Below are positions 10,059-21,980 of a stretch of DNA of 64,000 nucleotides, piece by piece; positions within the stretch are counted from its first letter, which is position 1, and every line of letters begins with the position of its first letter. The translations under genes and the position numbers were made by a program. The notes below the pieces were generated by a model. That model saw only the letters and a program-made list of their open reading frames with translations, was not told the origin of the DNA and made no database searches. The stretch lies in NCBI RefSeq assembly GCF_003672135.1, contig NC_039518.1, positions 8,186,136-8,250,135 on the forward strand. Reading direction: 5' to 3'. This DNA is from Ooceraea biroi. Taxonomy: Eukaryota > Arthropoda > Insecta > Hymenoptera > Formicidae.

Positions 10059-11345
10059 TTGGGTTGTTCGGAAAGTAATTTCGTTTTTCACAAAGAGATG
10101 TCGTTAGTCGCGTTCCTCGATACTTAACCTTACTCTAAGCGACAAATTCGTTTTACATTTTGACAACTGACATTTCAGACGTCATTTAGTATCTTATTGT
10201 GTTGCGATCTGTCAAGTAATTGTTTTTTGGCATCACATCAAACATGGAAAATCAAAGTGAGCATTTTCGTAATATTTTGCTTTTTTACTACCGAAAGGGT
10301 AAAAATGCAGTGCAAGCGAGAAAAAAATTGGTGCCGTGTACGGAGAAGATGTATTGAGTGAACGTCATTGTCAGAATTGGTTTTCGAAATTTCGTACTGG
10401 AAATTTCGATTTGAAAGATGCACCACGTTCAGATCGGCCAATTAAAGCTGATGACGAGAAAATAAAGGCTCTGATGGATGCAAACCGTCGCATAACAACA
10501 CGCGAAATTGCTGAAAAGTTAAATTTATCGAATTCGACCGTTTACGATCATTTGAAACGCCTTGGATTCGTTTCAAAGCTCGATATTCGGGTTCCACACA
10601 ATTTAAAGGAAATTGACTTGATTCGACGCATTACCATCTGCGATTCATCGTTGAAACGTGAAGAAAATGAACCATTTTTGAAGCGAATCATAACTGGAGA
10701 TGAAAAATGGATTGTTTACAACAATGTTAAGCGAAAACGATCATGGTCCAGGCAAGATGAACCTGCTCAATCGACATCCAAGGCAGATATTCATCAAAAG
10801 AAGATGATGCTTTCTGTATGGTGGGATTGGAAGGGAATCGTATTTTTCGAGCTACTACCAAGCAACCAGACGATTGATTCGAAAGTGTATTGTCGTCAGC
10901 TGGATGAATTGGATGCTGCCATCAAGCAGAAGCGACCAGAATTGGCGAACAGGAAAGGTGTCGTATTCCATCACGACAACGCCAGACCACACACAAGTTT
11001 GGTCACTCGCCAGAAGCTTTTACAGCTTGGATGGGATGTGCTACCACACCCACCATACTCTCCTGATCTGGCACCATCCGATTACCATTTGTTCCGGTCT
11101 CTACAAAATTCTTTGAACAATGTAAACTTCGATTCAAATGAAGGCGTCAAAAATCATTTGCTTCAATTTTTTGTCAATAAGGAGAAGGACTTCTATGAGC
11201 GTGGAATCTTAAAGTTGCCAGAAATATGGCGAAAGGTAGTGGAACAAAATGGCCAATACATCACTGAATAAAATTTATTTTAAATATGAAAAAACCGCCT
11301 TTCATTTTTCCTTGAAAAAACGAAATAACTTTCCGAACAACCCAA
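10059..11345 (+). mobile_element. Mariner B1, mellifera-like, complete ends
   Basis: TIRs TTGGGTTGTTCGGAAAGTAA (from 10059) and its inverse ending TTCCGAACAACCCAA (11345) are flanked by TA at 10057-10058 and 11346-11347. It is 1287 bp long. It sits inside the long-TIR element at 9761-11842 and is on the opposite strand from B2-B4. Confidence 0.93.
10244..11271 (+). pseudogene. Mariner B1 transposase, single N-terminal frameshift
   Basis: The ATG at 10244 gives MENQSEHFRNILLFYY, as in the intact B2 and B4. A 1-bp deletion near 10330 (TTGGTGCC here, TTGTGTGCC in B2) shifts the frame before GEDVLSE. From ~10336 the frame is open to the stop at 11271 with all family features: helix-turn-helix region, WVPH-type linker (RVPHNL here), GDEKW, HHDNARPH and SPDLAPSDYHLF (DD34D). 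An internal start could give a ~311-residue protein lacking part of the DNA-binding domain. Except for that deletion the copy is well preserved. Confidence 0.9.
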
Positions 11346-11548
11346 TATTTAAAGTCGCACACAATAAATCACGCAGAAAGAGCAAACTACCATTTGCGCA
11401 ATGTACAATTATTCCAAATTGTGTGCATTGGCAGTTGCGGTAAAAAATTAAAAAAGTTACGATGCAAATACCATTTTTGGGCAATGGGCCTTTTATACGC
11501 ACTGCGCTCGCGCGGCACGAGATTACATTAGACGCTCGTATTTTCTAA

Positions 11549-11612
11549 ACACACACAAGTACACACACGCACACAGAAGCACATACGCGCGCGCACACAC
11601 ACACACACACAC
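11549..11612. repeat. CA-rich microsatellite
   Basis: Runs of ACACAC with interruptions (ACACACAAGTACACACACGC, then GCGCGCACACACAC) within the long-TIR element. Confidence 0.8.
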
Positions 11613-11842
11613 AAAATTATTCAAAGCAATATAAATGTGCATTAGGTGAAATAAAAAATGTAAAGAATTCGATTGGAAATAGCATTTTTGAGTAATTAAC
11701 CTAACGTCGAAAATTGCGCACGTAGCGCGCAAATATGCATTTGGGCCGCTACTTTTATTTTTTTCTTCTATTTGGGGACCTCCCTACCTGAGTGCAAAAA
11801 ATTTTTGAAATCCGAGTGTAACACCTAAAAACCTTCCCTTGT

Positions 11843-13100
11843 GAGATCAGACCTGTCGAAAATGTGCGAAAACACCTCAAACTGCAAGCGCGCACAGATA
11901 TAAGTAAATAATTGTGCGCAGCTGGACGATCTTAATTGGCAGGCACGTGCTGGAGGAATTAAGGAGTCCGCCGCGCTCGTAAGAGCGGAATTTAACGTCT
12001 TGGGTGTCCGTTGCATAATTTGTGTCCCGGTTCGCCGATACGTTTCACCACTCGCAGAGACCTCGTGCGACCTTCTTTTTGTTCCCCTCCTTCCCCCGTT
12101 TCCTCTCCTGGTGTAAACACGTCGACGCCGGGGCACGGCGACGCTCGTCTCGCGGAATTTTTCGGGTTCCAACTAATTATGCGTTGTAAACGCGAGCGCG
12201 GGGAAATTTATGCATCTCGTGTGCTGTGCTTCGTCCACGGGGATGCTTCGCGCGATCAGCCTCAGGTGCACCTCACGAGCAATTACGCAACGTTTCCGGC
12301 CGCGCAGAAATGCGCGCCGACGCGGAACGAGCGCCGGTTACGTCTTCATATCTCATACCGCGGATGCCGCGATCTCGGGACCAAGTTTCGAAAATTACGC
12401 GGCCCTTTAGCTGCCAGCTAACCGATATTTCACGTCGGGATTTCCTCCTTTCTCTCCCTCTTTTTTTTATTTTTTTATATTCTTTTTTACAGCGCTCCGC
12501 GCAGACAAGAATCCGCGGCATGTATATCGCGATATTATTTAAATTTATACTCGGAGACTTTATCTCCTCTACTTCTGCTTAATGACGCCGGGGAATTATA
12601 TCTCTCCCTCTCTCTCAGCTCAAGCCAGGGCGAGAAATACTGAACCGACGACATCCTTAGGGTCCCGGCGATCCTCCTCCAGGCGGAATTTGGCGAATCA
12701 TAAAATCCGCGCGTCACTGAACTTATCGAAGGGCGAGAACGCACCCTCATACATCACGCGGCTTTAAATTAGATCACATAATAAATTCCCTTCCCGGAAG
12801 GTTGGTAGCGGTATTCTGTATGCATAGGGTAGCCAAGCACCTTGCCGGGTTACTTGTCTGCCGCTGCAGGTTCTTGCTGGGGGGCACCGACGTACCAATT
12901 TTGATTCCGCGGGACCCGCTCGTACCGCAGTACCCTTCAACCACCACGGTAATCACACCGAACAGCGATTATACCTCCGGGGAACTCATAGTTCATCATT
13001 TCCCTCTCTTGCATCGGTGTACTGCGTGCACCGTCTTCGCAGCGAGCTCGTAACACTCTTTTTAACTTTACTGACAGCTTTTTTTTATTGCATGATTTAT
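11843..13100. other. CpG-rich single-copy DNA, no gene recognised
   Basis: Several overlapping open frames on both strands (about 12011-12582) are GC-rich shadows without domains. A short CT tract lies at 12600-12617. No RNA gene or transposon end was seen. Confidence 0.4.
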
Positions 13101-13136
13101 TATCTTTTTTTGCATTGCTATATCTTTTATCTTTAG

Positions 13137-13312
13137 ATGAGTCGTACATGTTCCGGTACAAAACTGAGCAGAAAGCTGTAGAGGGTCTCCCGATTGTGTC
13201 TCACGTGTTCATCGGCAGTAATTCGTCTGCAGCAGAGACGTTGGTGTCTTCGTCTCTGTGTACACCCTCAGAAAGGATTTCTGATAACAAGACGAAAAGT
13301 ATTCTTGAATAA
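13137..13312 (+). CDS. Possible terminal exon of an unknown host gene
   Basis: A pyrimidine-rich tract ending CTTTTATCTTTAG (AG at 13135-13136) is followed by an open frame of ~58 codons to TAA at 13310. It starts ESYMFRYKTEQKAVEG and ends SERISDNKTKSILE. An AATAAA at 13345-13350 could serve as its poly(A) signal. Codon content looks more protein-like than the surrounding shadows. I do not recognise the family. The last 16 codons (from CACCCTCAG at 13263) are also the start of the 1.06-kb tandem repeat, so the exon's 3' end has been duplicated, or the exon is illusory. No upstream exon was identified. Confidence 0.25.
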
Positions 13313-13344
13313 TTTAATCGTATTACAAGTATAAAAAATATGAA

Positions 13345-13350
13345 AATAAA
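13345..13350 (+). promoter_or_regulatory. Possible poly(A) signal AATAAA
   Basis: It lies 33 bases after the TAA of the candidate terminal exon. In two of the later repeat units the same site reads AATAACAC and lacks the hexamer. Confidence 0.25.
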
Positions 13351-14646
13351 ACAATTTTAATTTAAATCAGTAATTTCTATTCTTCTCTCTCGAATTAAAT
13401 AAGATTGTCTTACTGTCTTGAGACAAGAGTAACATGTACACATTTATGCTTATATATTCTTGTATATAGAATAATTTGATATTAGCGCAACTTTATAGTA
13501 GGCTTTGTCGATGTCGACGCATCATTTTCTCGCAGTCGCTCGTCGACTCGGCGCTTCTGCGTCCTTTATTCGGATAAAACGACCAATATTTATGTGTTGC
13601 AATCGAAAATCGGGAAAGTGTTTCCGTTATTTACAATGAATAAGTGCAATACTCTACAAGAAATATTAAAAGATATGGAAATGTAAGTAAGTATGTACAA
13701 TATACTTACTTGAGAAATAAGATTCGAGATAAGACATTTCCATACCTTTTAATATTTCTTGTAGAGTATTGCACTTATTCGTTGTAAATAACAGAAACAC
13801 TTTCCCGGTTTTCGATTGCAACACATAAATATTGGCCGTTTTGTGCAGATTCTACAAATTCTCTTAGAAGAATAGAATAAGATGTCTTTTAGATCTCACA
13901 ATATTCTTAAATCAAGAATATTTTGAACTTGCTAGAAATTTGTATCTAAATCCTTCTGAGAAAATTAATGAGATAGCACCAAGATTATTTGAATCTAGAT
14001 TTTCGAATTTTCTATTCAAGATTAAAATATGCTTCTTTTCAATAATAAATATGATTGTCGCTATAGCGATCTTATTTTATGATAGATTAAAGAGTAATAG
14101 CATTAAGTCCAGAAATCTTTTCTGTGGGTGTAGCGAGAGGGTTGACAATCGTCGTGTACCAGTTATAAAAGACACTGGTCACGTAATCGCGTAAACTATG
14201 TCTAAACAAACCAGGAGGACAAAACAGTTTGATCAAACAAGCTTGGAGTTATGATCGATGCCAATGGTAAGTATGAAAATGGAAGGCCAAGTGATAATCA
14301 ATGATTACATCGCGATTAATCCGTGCACCCTCAGAAAGGATTTCTGATAACAAGACGAAAAGTATTCTTGACTAATTTAATCGTATTACAAGTATAAAAA
14401 ATATAAAAATAACACAATTTTTTATTTAAGTCAGTAATTTCTATTCTTCTCTCTCGAATTAAATAAGATTGTCTCACTGTCTTGAGACAAGAGTAACACA
14501 TACAAAGTTATGCTTATATATTCTTGTATGTAGAATAATTTGATATTAGCGCCACTTTATAGTAAGCTTTGTCGATGTCGACGCATCATTTTCTCGCAGT
14601 CGCTCGTCGACTCGGCGCTTCTGCGTCCTTTATTCGGATAAAACGG

Positions 14647-14902
14647 CCAATATTTATGTGTTGCAATCGAAAATCGGGAAAGTGTTTCTGTTATTTACAA
14701 TGAATAAGTGCAATACTCTACAAGAAATATTAAAAGATATGGAAATGGAAGTAAGTATGTACAATATACTTACTTGAGAAATGAGATTCGAGATAAGACA
14801 TTTCCATACCTTTTTATATTTCTTGTAGAGTATTGCACTTATTCGTTGTAAATAACAGAAACACTTTCCCGGTTTTCGATTGCAACACATAAATATTGGC
14901 CG
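14647..14902. repeat. Hairpin within tandem unit 2 (representative)
   Basis: The arm beginning GGCCAATATTTATGTGTTGC is repeated inverted and ends GCAACACATAAATATTGGCC. Similar hairpins occur near 13590-13840, 15710-15940 (both arms shortened) and 16745-17010. Confidence 0.85.
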
Positions 14903-17300
14903 TTTTGTGCAGATTCTACAAATTCTCTTAGAAGAATAGAATAAGATGTCTTTTAGATCTCACAATATTCTTAAAATAAAGAATATTTTGAACTTGCTAG
15001 AAATTTATATCTAAATCCTTCTGAGAAAATTAATGAGATAGCATCAAGATTATTTTAATCTACATTTTCGACTTTTCTATTCGAGATTAAAATATGCTTC
15101 TTTTCAATAATAAGTATGATTGTCGCTATAGCGATCTTATTTTATGATAGATTAAAGAGTAATAGCATTAAGTCCAGAAATCTTTTCTGTGGGTGTAGCG
15201 AGAGGGTTGACAATCGTCGTGTACCAGTTATAAAAGACACTGGTCACGTAATCGCGTAAACTATGTCTAAACAAAACAGGAGGACAAAACAGTTTGATCA
15301 AACAAGCTTGGAGTTATGATCGATGCCAATGGTAAGTATGAAAATGGAAGGCCAAGTGATAATCAATGATTACATCGCGATTAATCCGTGCACCCTCAGA
15401 AAGGATTTCTGATAACAAGACGAAAAGTATTCTTGACTAATTTAATCGTATTACAAGTATAAAAAATATGAAAATAACACAATTTTTTATTTAAGTCAGT
15501 AATTTCTATTCTTCTCTCTCGAATTAAATAAGATTGTCTCACTGTCTTGAGACAAGAGTAACACATACAAAGTTATGCTTATATATTCTTGTATGTAGAA
15601 TAATTTGATATTAGCGCCACTTTATAGTAGGCTTTGTCGATGTCGACGCATCATTTTCTCACAGTCGCTCGTCGACTCGGCGCTTCTGCGTCCTTTATTC
15701 GGATAAAACGGCCAATATTTATGTGTTGCAATCGAAAATCGGGAAAGATTTACAATGAATAAGTGCAATACTCTACAAGAAATATTAAAAGATATGGAAA
15801 TGTAAGTAAGTATGTACAATATACTTACTGAGAAATGAGATTCGAGATAAGACATTTCCATATTCTTTTTGCACTTATTCGTTGTAAATAACAGAAACAC
15901 TTTCCCGATTTTCGATTGCAACACATAAATATTGGCCGTTTTGTGCAGATTCTACAAATTCTCTTACAAGAATAGAATAAGATGTCTTTTAGATCTCACG
16001 ATATTCTTAAATCAAGAATATTGTGAACTTGCTACAAATTTGTATCTAAATCCTTCTGAGAAAATTAATGAGATAACACCAAGATTATTTGAATCTAGAT
16101 TTTCGAATTTTCTATTCAAGATTAAAATATGCTTCTTTTCAATAATAAATATGATTGTCGCTATAGCGATCTTATTTTATGATAGCTTAAATAGTAACAG
16201 CATTAAGTCCAGAAATCTTTTCTGTGGGTGTAGCGAGAGGGTTGACAATCGTCGTGTACCAGTTATAAAAGACACTGGTCACGTAATCGCGTAAACTATG
16301 TCTAAACAAAACAGGAGGACAAAACAGTTTAATCAAACAAGCTTGAAGTTATGATCGATGCCAATGGTAAGTATGAAAATGGAAGGCCATGTGATAATCA
16401 ATGATTACATCGCGATTAATCCGTGCACCCTCAGAAAGGATTTCTGATAACGAGACGAAAAATATTCTTGACTAATTTAATCGTATTACAAGTATAAAAA
16501 ATATGAAAATAAAACAATTTTTAATTAAAATCAGAAATTTCTATTCTTCTCTCTCGAATTAAATAAGATTGTCTTACTGTCTTGAGACAGGAGTAACATG
16601 TACACATTTATGCTTATATATTCTTGTATGTAGAATAATTTGATATTAGCGCCACTTTATAGTAGGCTTTGTCGATGCGACGCATCATTTTCTCACGGTC
16701 GCTCGTCGATTCGGCGCTTCTGCGTCCTTTATTCGGATAAAACGGCCAATATTTATGTGTTGCAATCGAAAATCGGGAAAGTGTTTCTGTTATTTATAAT
16801 GAATAAGTGCAATACTCTACAAGAAATATTAAAAGATATGGAAATGTAAGTAAGTATGTACAGTATACTTACTTAAGAAATAAGATTCGAGATAAGACAT
16901 TTCCATACCTTTTAATATTTCTTGTAGAGTATTGCACTTATTCATTGTAAATAACAGAACACAGAAACACTTTCCCGATTTTCGATTGCAATACCTAAAT
17001 ATTGGCCGTTTTGTGCAGATTCTACAAATTCTCTTACAAGAATAGAATAAGATGTCTTTTAGATCTCACGATATTCTTAAATCAAGAATATTGTGAACTT
17101 GCTACAAATTTGTATCTAAATCCTTCTGAGAAAATTAATGAGATAGCACCAAGATTATTTGAATCTAGATTTTCGAATTTTCTATTCAAGATTAAAATAT
17201 GCTTCTTTTCAATAATAAATATGATTGTCGCTATAGCGATCTTATTTTATGATAGATTAAAGAGTAATAGCATTAAGTCCAGAAATCTTTTCTGTGGGTG

Positions 17301-18823
17301 CGGGAAGCGTGGGGAGGTAACGCGTTCTTAAATCCAGAACGTAATCTGCCTCCCACGTTTTGGCAACGCGTGATACAGAGCGATACATTCACAATTATAT
17401 AATTAATGAAAAACTGAAAAAAAAATTTTAATATTTAAATAATTAAAATAATTTATCGACAAGGGACCGCTAATCGAGTGAATAGACGGACGCCAGGCCT
17501 CGTTTATTAATATTATACGCGCAACGATCGTCATCGTCCGGCTGAAAGATCCGCTCGCCGTAATTGCGATGCGGAAGAGAGTCCCGCGGCGTGTCGTCGA
17601 AAAGAGTTTCCCGTCGCCTTCCGGTCCCTCGTCGAGTTCCGCATCATTGTCTCCATAATTAGCCATTCAGATTTACTTCCTTGCGCGGACACGCGCGCGC
17701 GGATGTGACGTCGCCGATGCGGCGGCACGTGGACGACGAACGTCGACTGGCAAAATGCGGACTGCCACGCGGAGGCGTTAGCGGAAGCCGACTGGTATGA
17801 TAAATACAGCCGCTGCAGGTGGTGGACACTTGCGAGAGGTGATTACGACCTGGCAACGACGTGATCGCACCTCGGGAAAAATTTCCCTCGACACGCGGGC
17901 GGATCTTTACACCTACGAGCGACAGGAATCTTAGCTCGCTTGTAAAGAAAATCTCCCAGCAAGTCGTGATTTCGATCGCGAAGAGAGCGATTGAAAGAGA
18001 TCTCAGGAAAAATCCTCCAAGATTTGGAAACGAATCAATTTATAAATCGATCTCTATTTATGAGTCTCGCACGATATTTTTATATTTTTATATATAATAA
18101 TTCAAATAATACGTCATGTTCATCAAGGAAGAAAATAAAAGTCCTGCTCAATGAAAACTTTATTGTGATATGTGAATCTCGGCATTACGGAACGCTGATA
18201 ATTATCGATAATAGTGGTACCGCCCTTCCCCAGATATCACGTGCCGTTAATATTCGAGCCTGCGACATTAACAATCGCAGTTAAGTCGCGTCGAAATCGT
18301 AAAGCGAGCATGACTCCGTCCTCGTCCACGACGCCACGAGCTATTAACGCAGCACGCACAAGCTGTGCAAAAAAATGTTAATTATTTATTTACTGCCTGT
18401 AATAAAGGCGCCTAATCGACTTCTCGATCCCGAACTGGGGGACTTTCATGCGCCCTTTTTGCATCATTCCCCGATCCCGAGGCTCGTGCGTGAGATAAGG
18501 CGCGCGCCTCGGCCAGCGCGAACGCGCGATAGCGATCGATAAAGCGCCAATTATGACTTGTTAATGGAAAGCGGCGTCATTAAGGTACGCGTAAAACTCA
18601 CCCGTTGCGGACCCGGGCGGACTCGCGAGGGACCGCGACGCATTGCGAGCGTATTCCGCCGGTTTACAACCGGATGCAAAGCGACTCGGGGATACAATTT
18701 CCCCGGGCGGTCGTAAAGACCGGAATTCCATTAAACGCACCCCGCGCGCCGGTGTGTATGTAAGTAATAATAGTAATAACGTCGTAGAAGTGCCGACTCG
18801 TTCGTGAGACGCTCTACGATCTA
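17301..18823. other. Single-copy DNA, no gene recognised
   Basis: Immediately after the tandem array is a small imperfect inverted repeat (GCGTGGGGAGGTAACGCG with CCTCCCACG, ~17307-17360). The rest is CpG-rich and then AT-rich sequence with no recognisable gene. Confidence 0.4.
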
Positions 18824-20111
18824 TTGGGTTGTTCGGAAAGTTATTTCGTTTTTTCAAGGAAAAATGAAAGGCGGTTTTTTCATATTTAGAATACATTTTA
18901 TTCAGTGATGTATTGGCCATTTTGTTCCACTACCTTTCGCCATCTTTCTGGCAACTTTAAGATTCCACGCTCATAGAAGCCCTTCTCCTTATTGACAAAA
19001 AATTGAAGCAAGTGATTTTTGACGCCTTCGTTTGAATCGAAGTTTACATTGTTCAAAGAATTTTGTAGAGACCGGAACAAATGGTAATCGGATGGTGCCA
19101 GATCAGGAGAGTATGGTGGGTGTGGTAGCACACCCCATCCAAGCTGTAGAAGCTTCTGGCGAGTGACCAAACTTGTGTGTGGTCTGGCGTTGTCGTGATG
19201 GAATACGACACCTTTCCTATTCGCCAATTCTGGTCGCTTCTGCTTGACGGCAGCATCCAATTCATCCAGCTGACGACAATACACTTTCGAATCAATCGTC
19301 TGGTTGCTTGGTAGTAGCTCGAAAAATACGATTCCCTTCCAATCCCACCATACAGAAAGCATGATCTTCCTTTGATGAATATCTGCCTTGGATGTCGATT
19401 GAGCAGGTTCATCTTGCCTGGACCATGATCGTTTTCGCTTAACATTGTTGTAAACAATCCATTTTTCATCTCCAGTTATGATTCGCTTCAAAAATGGTTC
19501 ATTTTCTTCACGTTTCAACGATGAATCGCAGATGGTAATGCGTCGAATCAAGTCAATTTCCTTTAAATTGTGTGGAACCCAAATATCGAGCTTTGAAACG
19601 AATCCAAGGCGTTTCAAATGATCGTAAACGGTCGAATTCGATAAATTTAACTTTTCAGAAATTTCGCGCGTTGTTATGCGACGGTTTGCATCCACCAGAG
19701 CCTTTATTTTCTCGTCATCAGCTTTAATTGGCCGACCTGAACGTGGTGCATCTTTCGAATCGAAATTTCCAGTACGAAATTTCGAAGACCAATTCTGACA
19801 CTGACGTTCACTCAATACATCTTCTCCGTACACGGCACACAATTTTCTTCTCGCTTGCACTGCATTTTTACCCTTTCGGTAGTAAAAAAGCAAAATATTA
19901 CGAAAATGCTCACTTTGATTTTCCATGTTTGATGTGATGCCAAAAAACAATTACTTGACAGATCGCAACACAATAAGATACTAAATGACGTCTGAAATGT
20001 CAGTTGTCAAAATATAAAACGAATTTGCCGCTTAGAGTAAGGTTAAGTATCGAGGAACGCGACTAACGACATCGCTTTGTGAAAAACGAAATTACTTTCC
20101 GAACAACCCAA
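18824..20111 (-). mobile_element. Mariner B2, mellifera-like, potentially autonomous
   Basis: TIRs TTGGGTTGTTCGGAAAGT (18824) and the inverse ending CGAACAACCCAA (20111) are flanked by TA at 18822-18823 and 20112-20113. It is 1288 bp with an intact transposase. It is the first of three copies in a ~1.58-kb tandem. Confidence 0.95.
18898..19926 (-). CDS. Mariner transposase (B2), intact 342 aa
   Basis: This is a cut-and-paste transposase of the Tc1/mariner DDD family that should bind its own TIRs and insert at TA. The ATG at 19926 (MENQSEHFRN) is chosen because the upstream in-frame extension begins at TTG and lies in the 5' leader. Order in the 342-residue protein: N-terminal paired helix-turn-helix DNA-binding region (about 1-110, with RSGRPIKADDEKIKALVDAN), linker WVPHNL (about 116-121), then catalytic aspartates at about 153 (TGDEKW), 245 (HHDNARPH) and 280 (SPDLAPSDYHLF). 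The last two are 34 residues apart. Length matches Mos1-type proteins (~345). No stop or shift was seen, so activity is possible but unproven. Confidence 0.93.
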   Translation of the reverse strand: MENQSEHFRNILLFYYRKGKNAVQARRKLCAVYGEDVLSERQCQNWSSKFRTGNFDSKDAPRSGRPIKADDEKIKALVDANRRITTREISEKLNLSNSTVYDHLKRLGFVSKLDIWVPHNLKEIDLIRRITICDSSLKREENEPFLKRIITGDEKWIVYNNVKRKRSWSRQDEPAQSTSKADIHQRKIMLSVWWDWKGIVFFELLPSNQTIDSKVYCRQLDELDAAVKQKRPELANRKGVVFHHDNARPHTSLVTRQKLLQLGWGVLPHPPYSPDLAPSDYHLFRSLQNSLNNVNFDSNEGVKNHLLQFFVNKEKGFYERGILKLPERWRKVVEQNGQYITE

Positions 20112-20401
20112 TAGAATAGGATTATAACAATATATTGATTCACCAGCGACCGATAGATGGCCAGATTAGGCGTGACGTTCTCGCTAGAAACATTTGCGTT
20201 ATCACGTATAAATTACCATCCGGAAAACCGATTTAACATCTTTTTCTTTTAAACGCGATATTAATTCACGCGACATTTACAAAATGATTTTACTAATGTT
20301 GTTTGCATTAGTCTTTGTTTATAATATTTAAGTCACAAATACAAATAGTACAAAATACATATTATATATATATATATATAAAATACATTTATACATTAAT
20401 A
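20112..20401. repeat. Non-mariner spacer, copy 1 of 2
   Basis: About 290 bp, starting TAGAATAGGATTATAACA and ending in a TA microsatellite and ACATTAATA. It is nearly identical to 21689-21980. It separates the mariners and is part of the ~1.58-kb tandem unit, not of the transposon. Confidence 0.9.
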
Positions 20402-21688
20402 TTGGGTTGTTCGGAAAGTTATTTCGTTTTTTCAAGGAAAAATGAAAGGCGGTTTTTTCATATTTAGAATACATTTTATTCAGTGATGTATTGGCCATTT
20501 TGTTCCACTACCTTTCGCCATCTTTCTGGCAACTTTAAGATTCCACGCTCATAGAAGCCCTTCTCCTTATTGACAAAAAATTGAAGCAAGTGATTTTTGA
20601 CGCCTTCGTTTGAATCGAAGTTTACATTGTTCAAAGAATTTTGTAGAGACCGGAACAAATGGTAATCGGATGGTGCCAGATCAGGAGAGTATGGTGGGTG
20701 TGGTAGCACACCCCATCCAAGCTGTAGAAGCTTCTGGCGAGTGACCAAACTTGTGTGTGGTCTGGCATTGTCGTGATGGAATACGACACCTTTCCTATTC
20801 GCCAATTCTGGTCGCTTCTGCTTGACGGCAGCATCCAATTCATCCAGCTGACGACAATACACTTTCGAATCAATCGTCTGGTTGCTTGGTAGTAGCTCGA
20901 AAAATACGATTCCCTTCCAATCCCACCATACAGAAAGCATGATCTTCCTTTGATGAATATCTGCCTTGGATGTCGATTGAGCAGGTTCATCTTGCCTGGA
21001 CCATGATCGTTTTCGCTTAACATTGTTGTAAACAATCCATTTTTCATCTCCAGTTATGATTCGCTTCAAAAATGGTTCATTTTCTTCACGTTTCAACGAT
21101 GAATCGCAGATGGTAATGCGTCGAATCAAGTCATTTCCTTTAAATTGTGTGGAACCCAAATATCGAGCTTTGAAACGAATCCAAGGCGTTTCAAATGATC
21201 GTAAACGGTCGAATTCGATAAATTTAACTTTTCAGCAATTTCGCGCGTTGTTATGCGACGGTTTGCATCCACCAGAGCCTTTATTTTCTCGTCATCAGCT
21301 TTAATTGGCCGACCTGAACGTGGTGCATCTTTCGAATCGAAATTTCCAGTACGAAATCTCGAAGACCAATTCTGACACTGACGTTCACTCAATACATCTT
21401 CTCCGTACACGGCACACAATTTTGTTCTCGCTTGCACTGCATTTTTACCCTTTCGGTAGTAAAAAAGCAAAATATTACGAAAATGCTCACTTTGATTTTC
21501 CATGTTTGATGTGATGCCAAAAAACAATTACTTGACAGATCGCAACACAATAAGATACTAAATGACGTCTGAAATGTCAGTTGTCAAAATATAAAACGAA
21601 TTTGCCGCTTAGAGTAAGGTTAAGTATCGAGGAACGCGACTAACGACATCGCTTTGTGAAAAACGAAATTACTTTCCGAACAACCCAA
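20402..21688 (-). mobile_element. Mariner B3, mellifera-like, complete ends
   Basis: It has the same TIRs as B2, with TA at 20400-20401 and 21689-21690. It is 1287 bp long and the middle copy of the three-mariner tandem. Confidence 0.95.
20476..21503 (-). pseudogene. Mariner B3 transposase, single 1-bp deletion
   Basis: It starts at the ATG at 21503 like B2. The frame breaks at about 21132, where CATTTCCTTT replaces CAATTTCCTTT, just after the linker WVPHNLKE. The rest (20476 to ~21130) is open and keeps GDEKW, HHDNARPH and APSDYHLF. Few other differences from B2 and B4 are seen, so the break is recent. It is non-functional as it stands. Confidence 0.92.
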
Positions 21689-21980
21689 TAGAATAGGATT
21701 ATAACAATATATTGATTCACCAGCGACCGATAGATGGCCAGATTAGGCGTGACGTTCTCGCTAGAAACATTTGCGTTATCACGTATAAATTACCATCCGG
21801 AAAACCGATTTAACATCTTTTTCTTTTAAACGCGATATTAATTCACGCGACATTTACAAAATGATTTTACTAATGTTGTTTGCATTAGTCTTTGTTTATA
21901 ATATTTAAGTCACAAATACAAATAGTACAAAATACATATTATATATATATATATATATAAAATACATTTATACATTAATA
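21689..21980. repeat. Non-mariner spacer, copy 2 of 2
   Basis: Near-identical to 20112-20401, with a slightly longer TA dinucleotide run near 21940-21958. Confidence 0.9.

Larger units (their letters stand above)
9761..11842. mobile_element. Long-TIR element (~210-bp TIRs) split by mariner B1
   Basis: The left arm, 9761 to ~9972, begins ACAAGGGAAGGTTTTTAGG. Its reverse complement runs from ~11636 to 11842 and ends CCTTCCCTTGT. Without the 1287-bp mariner and its TA duplication the element would be ~0.8 kb. The interior has no coding capacity apart from mariner and includes a CA microsatellite. I found no matching flanking duplication (AATCACTG versus GAGATCAG), so the superfamily is unknown. 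Confidence 0.75.
13263..17300. repeat. Tandem repeat, ~1.06-kb unit, 3.8 copies
   Basis: Units start with CACCCTCAGAAAGGATTTCT at 13263, 14326, 15391 and 16426 (periods 1063, 1065, 1035). The last is cut at 17300 after CTGTGGGTG. Each unit holds a ~100-bp inverted repeat (for example 14647-14748 against 14799-14902) around a ~50-bp palindromic loop with AAGTAAGTATGTACAATA. Unit 3 has lost parts of both arms. Units also share a frame containing LNPSEKINEIAPRLFESRF, but unit 2 breaks it, so it is not a conserved gene. There is no match to a transposon family I know. Confidence 0.9.

Noticed and set aside
13940..17331. Repeated 84-120-codon frame with LNPSEKINEIAPRLFESRF in the 1.06-kb units
   Set aside because: Unit 2 carries stops and substitutions, the ends differ between units, and no domain is recognisable.
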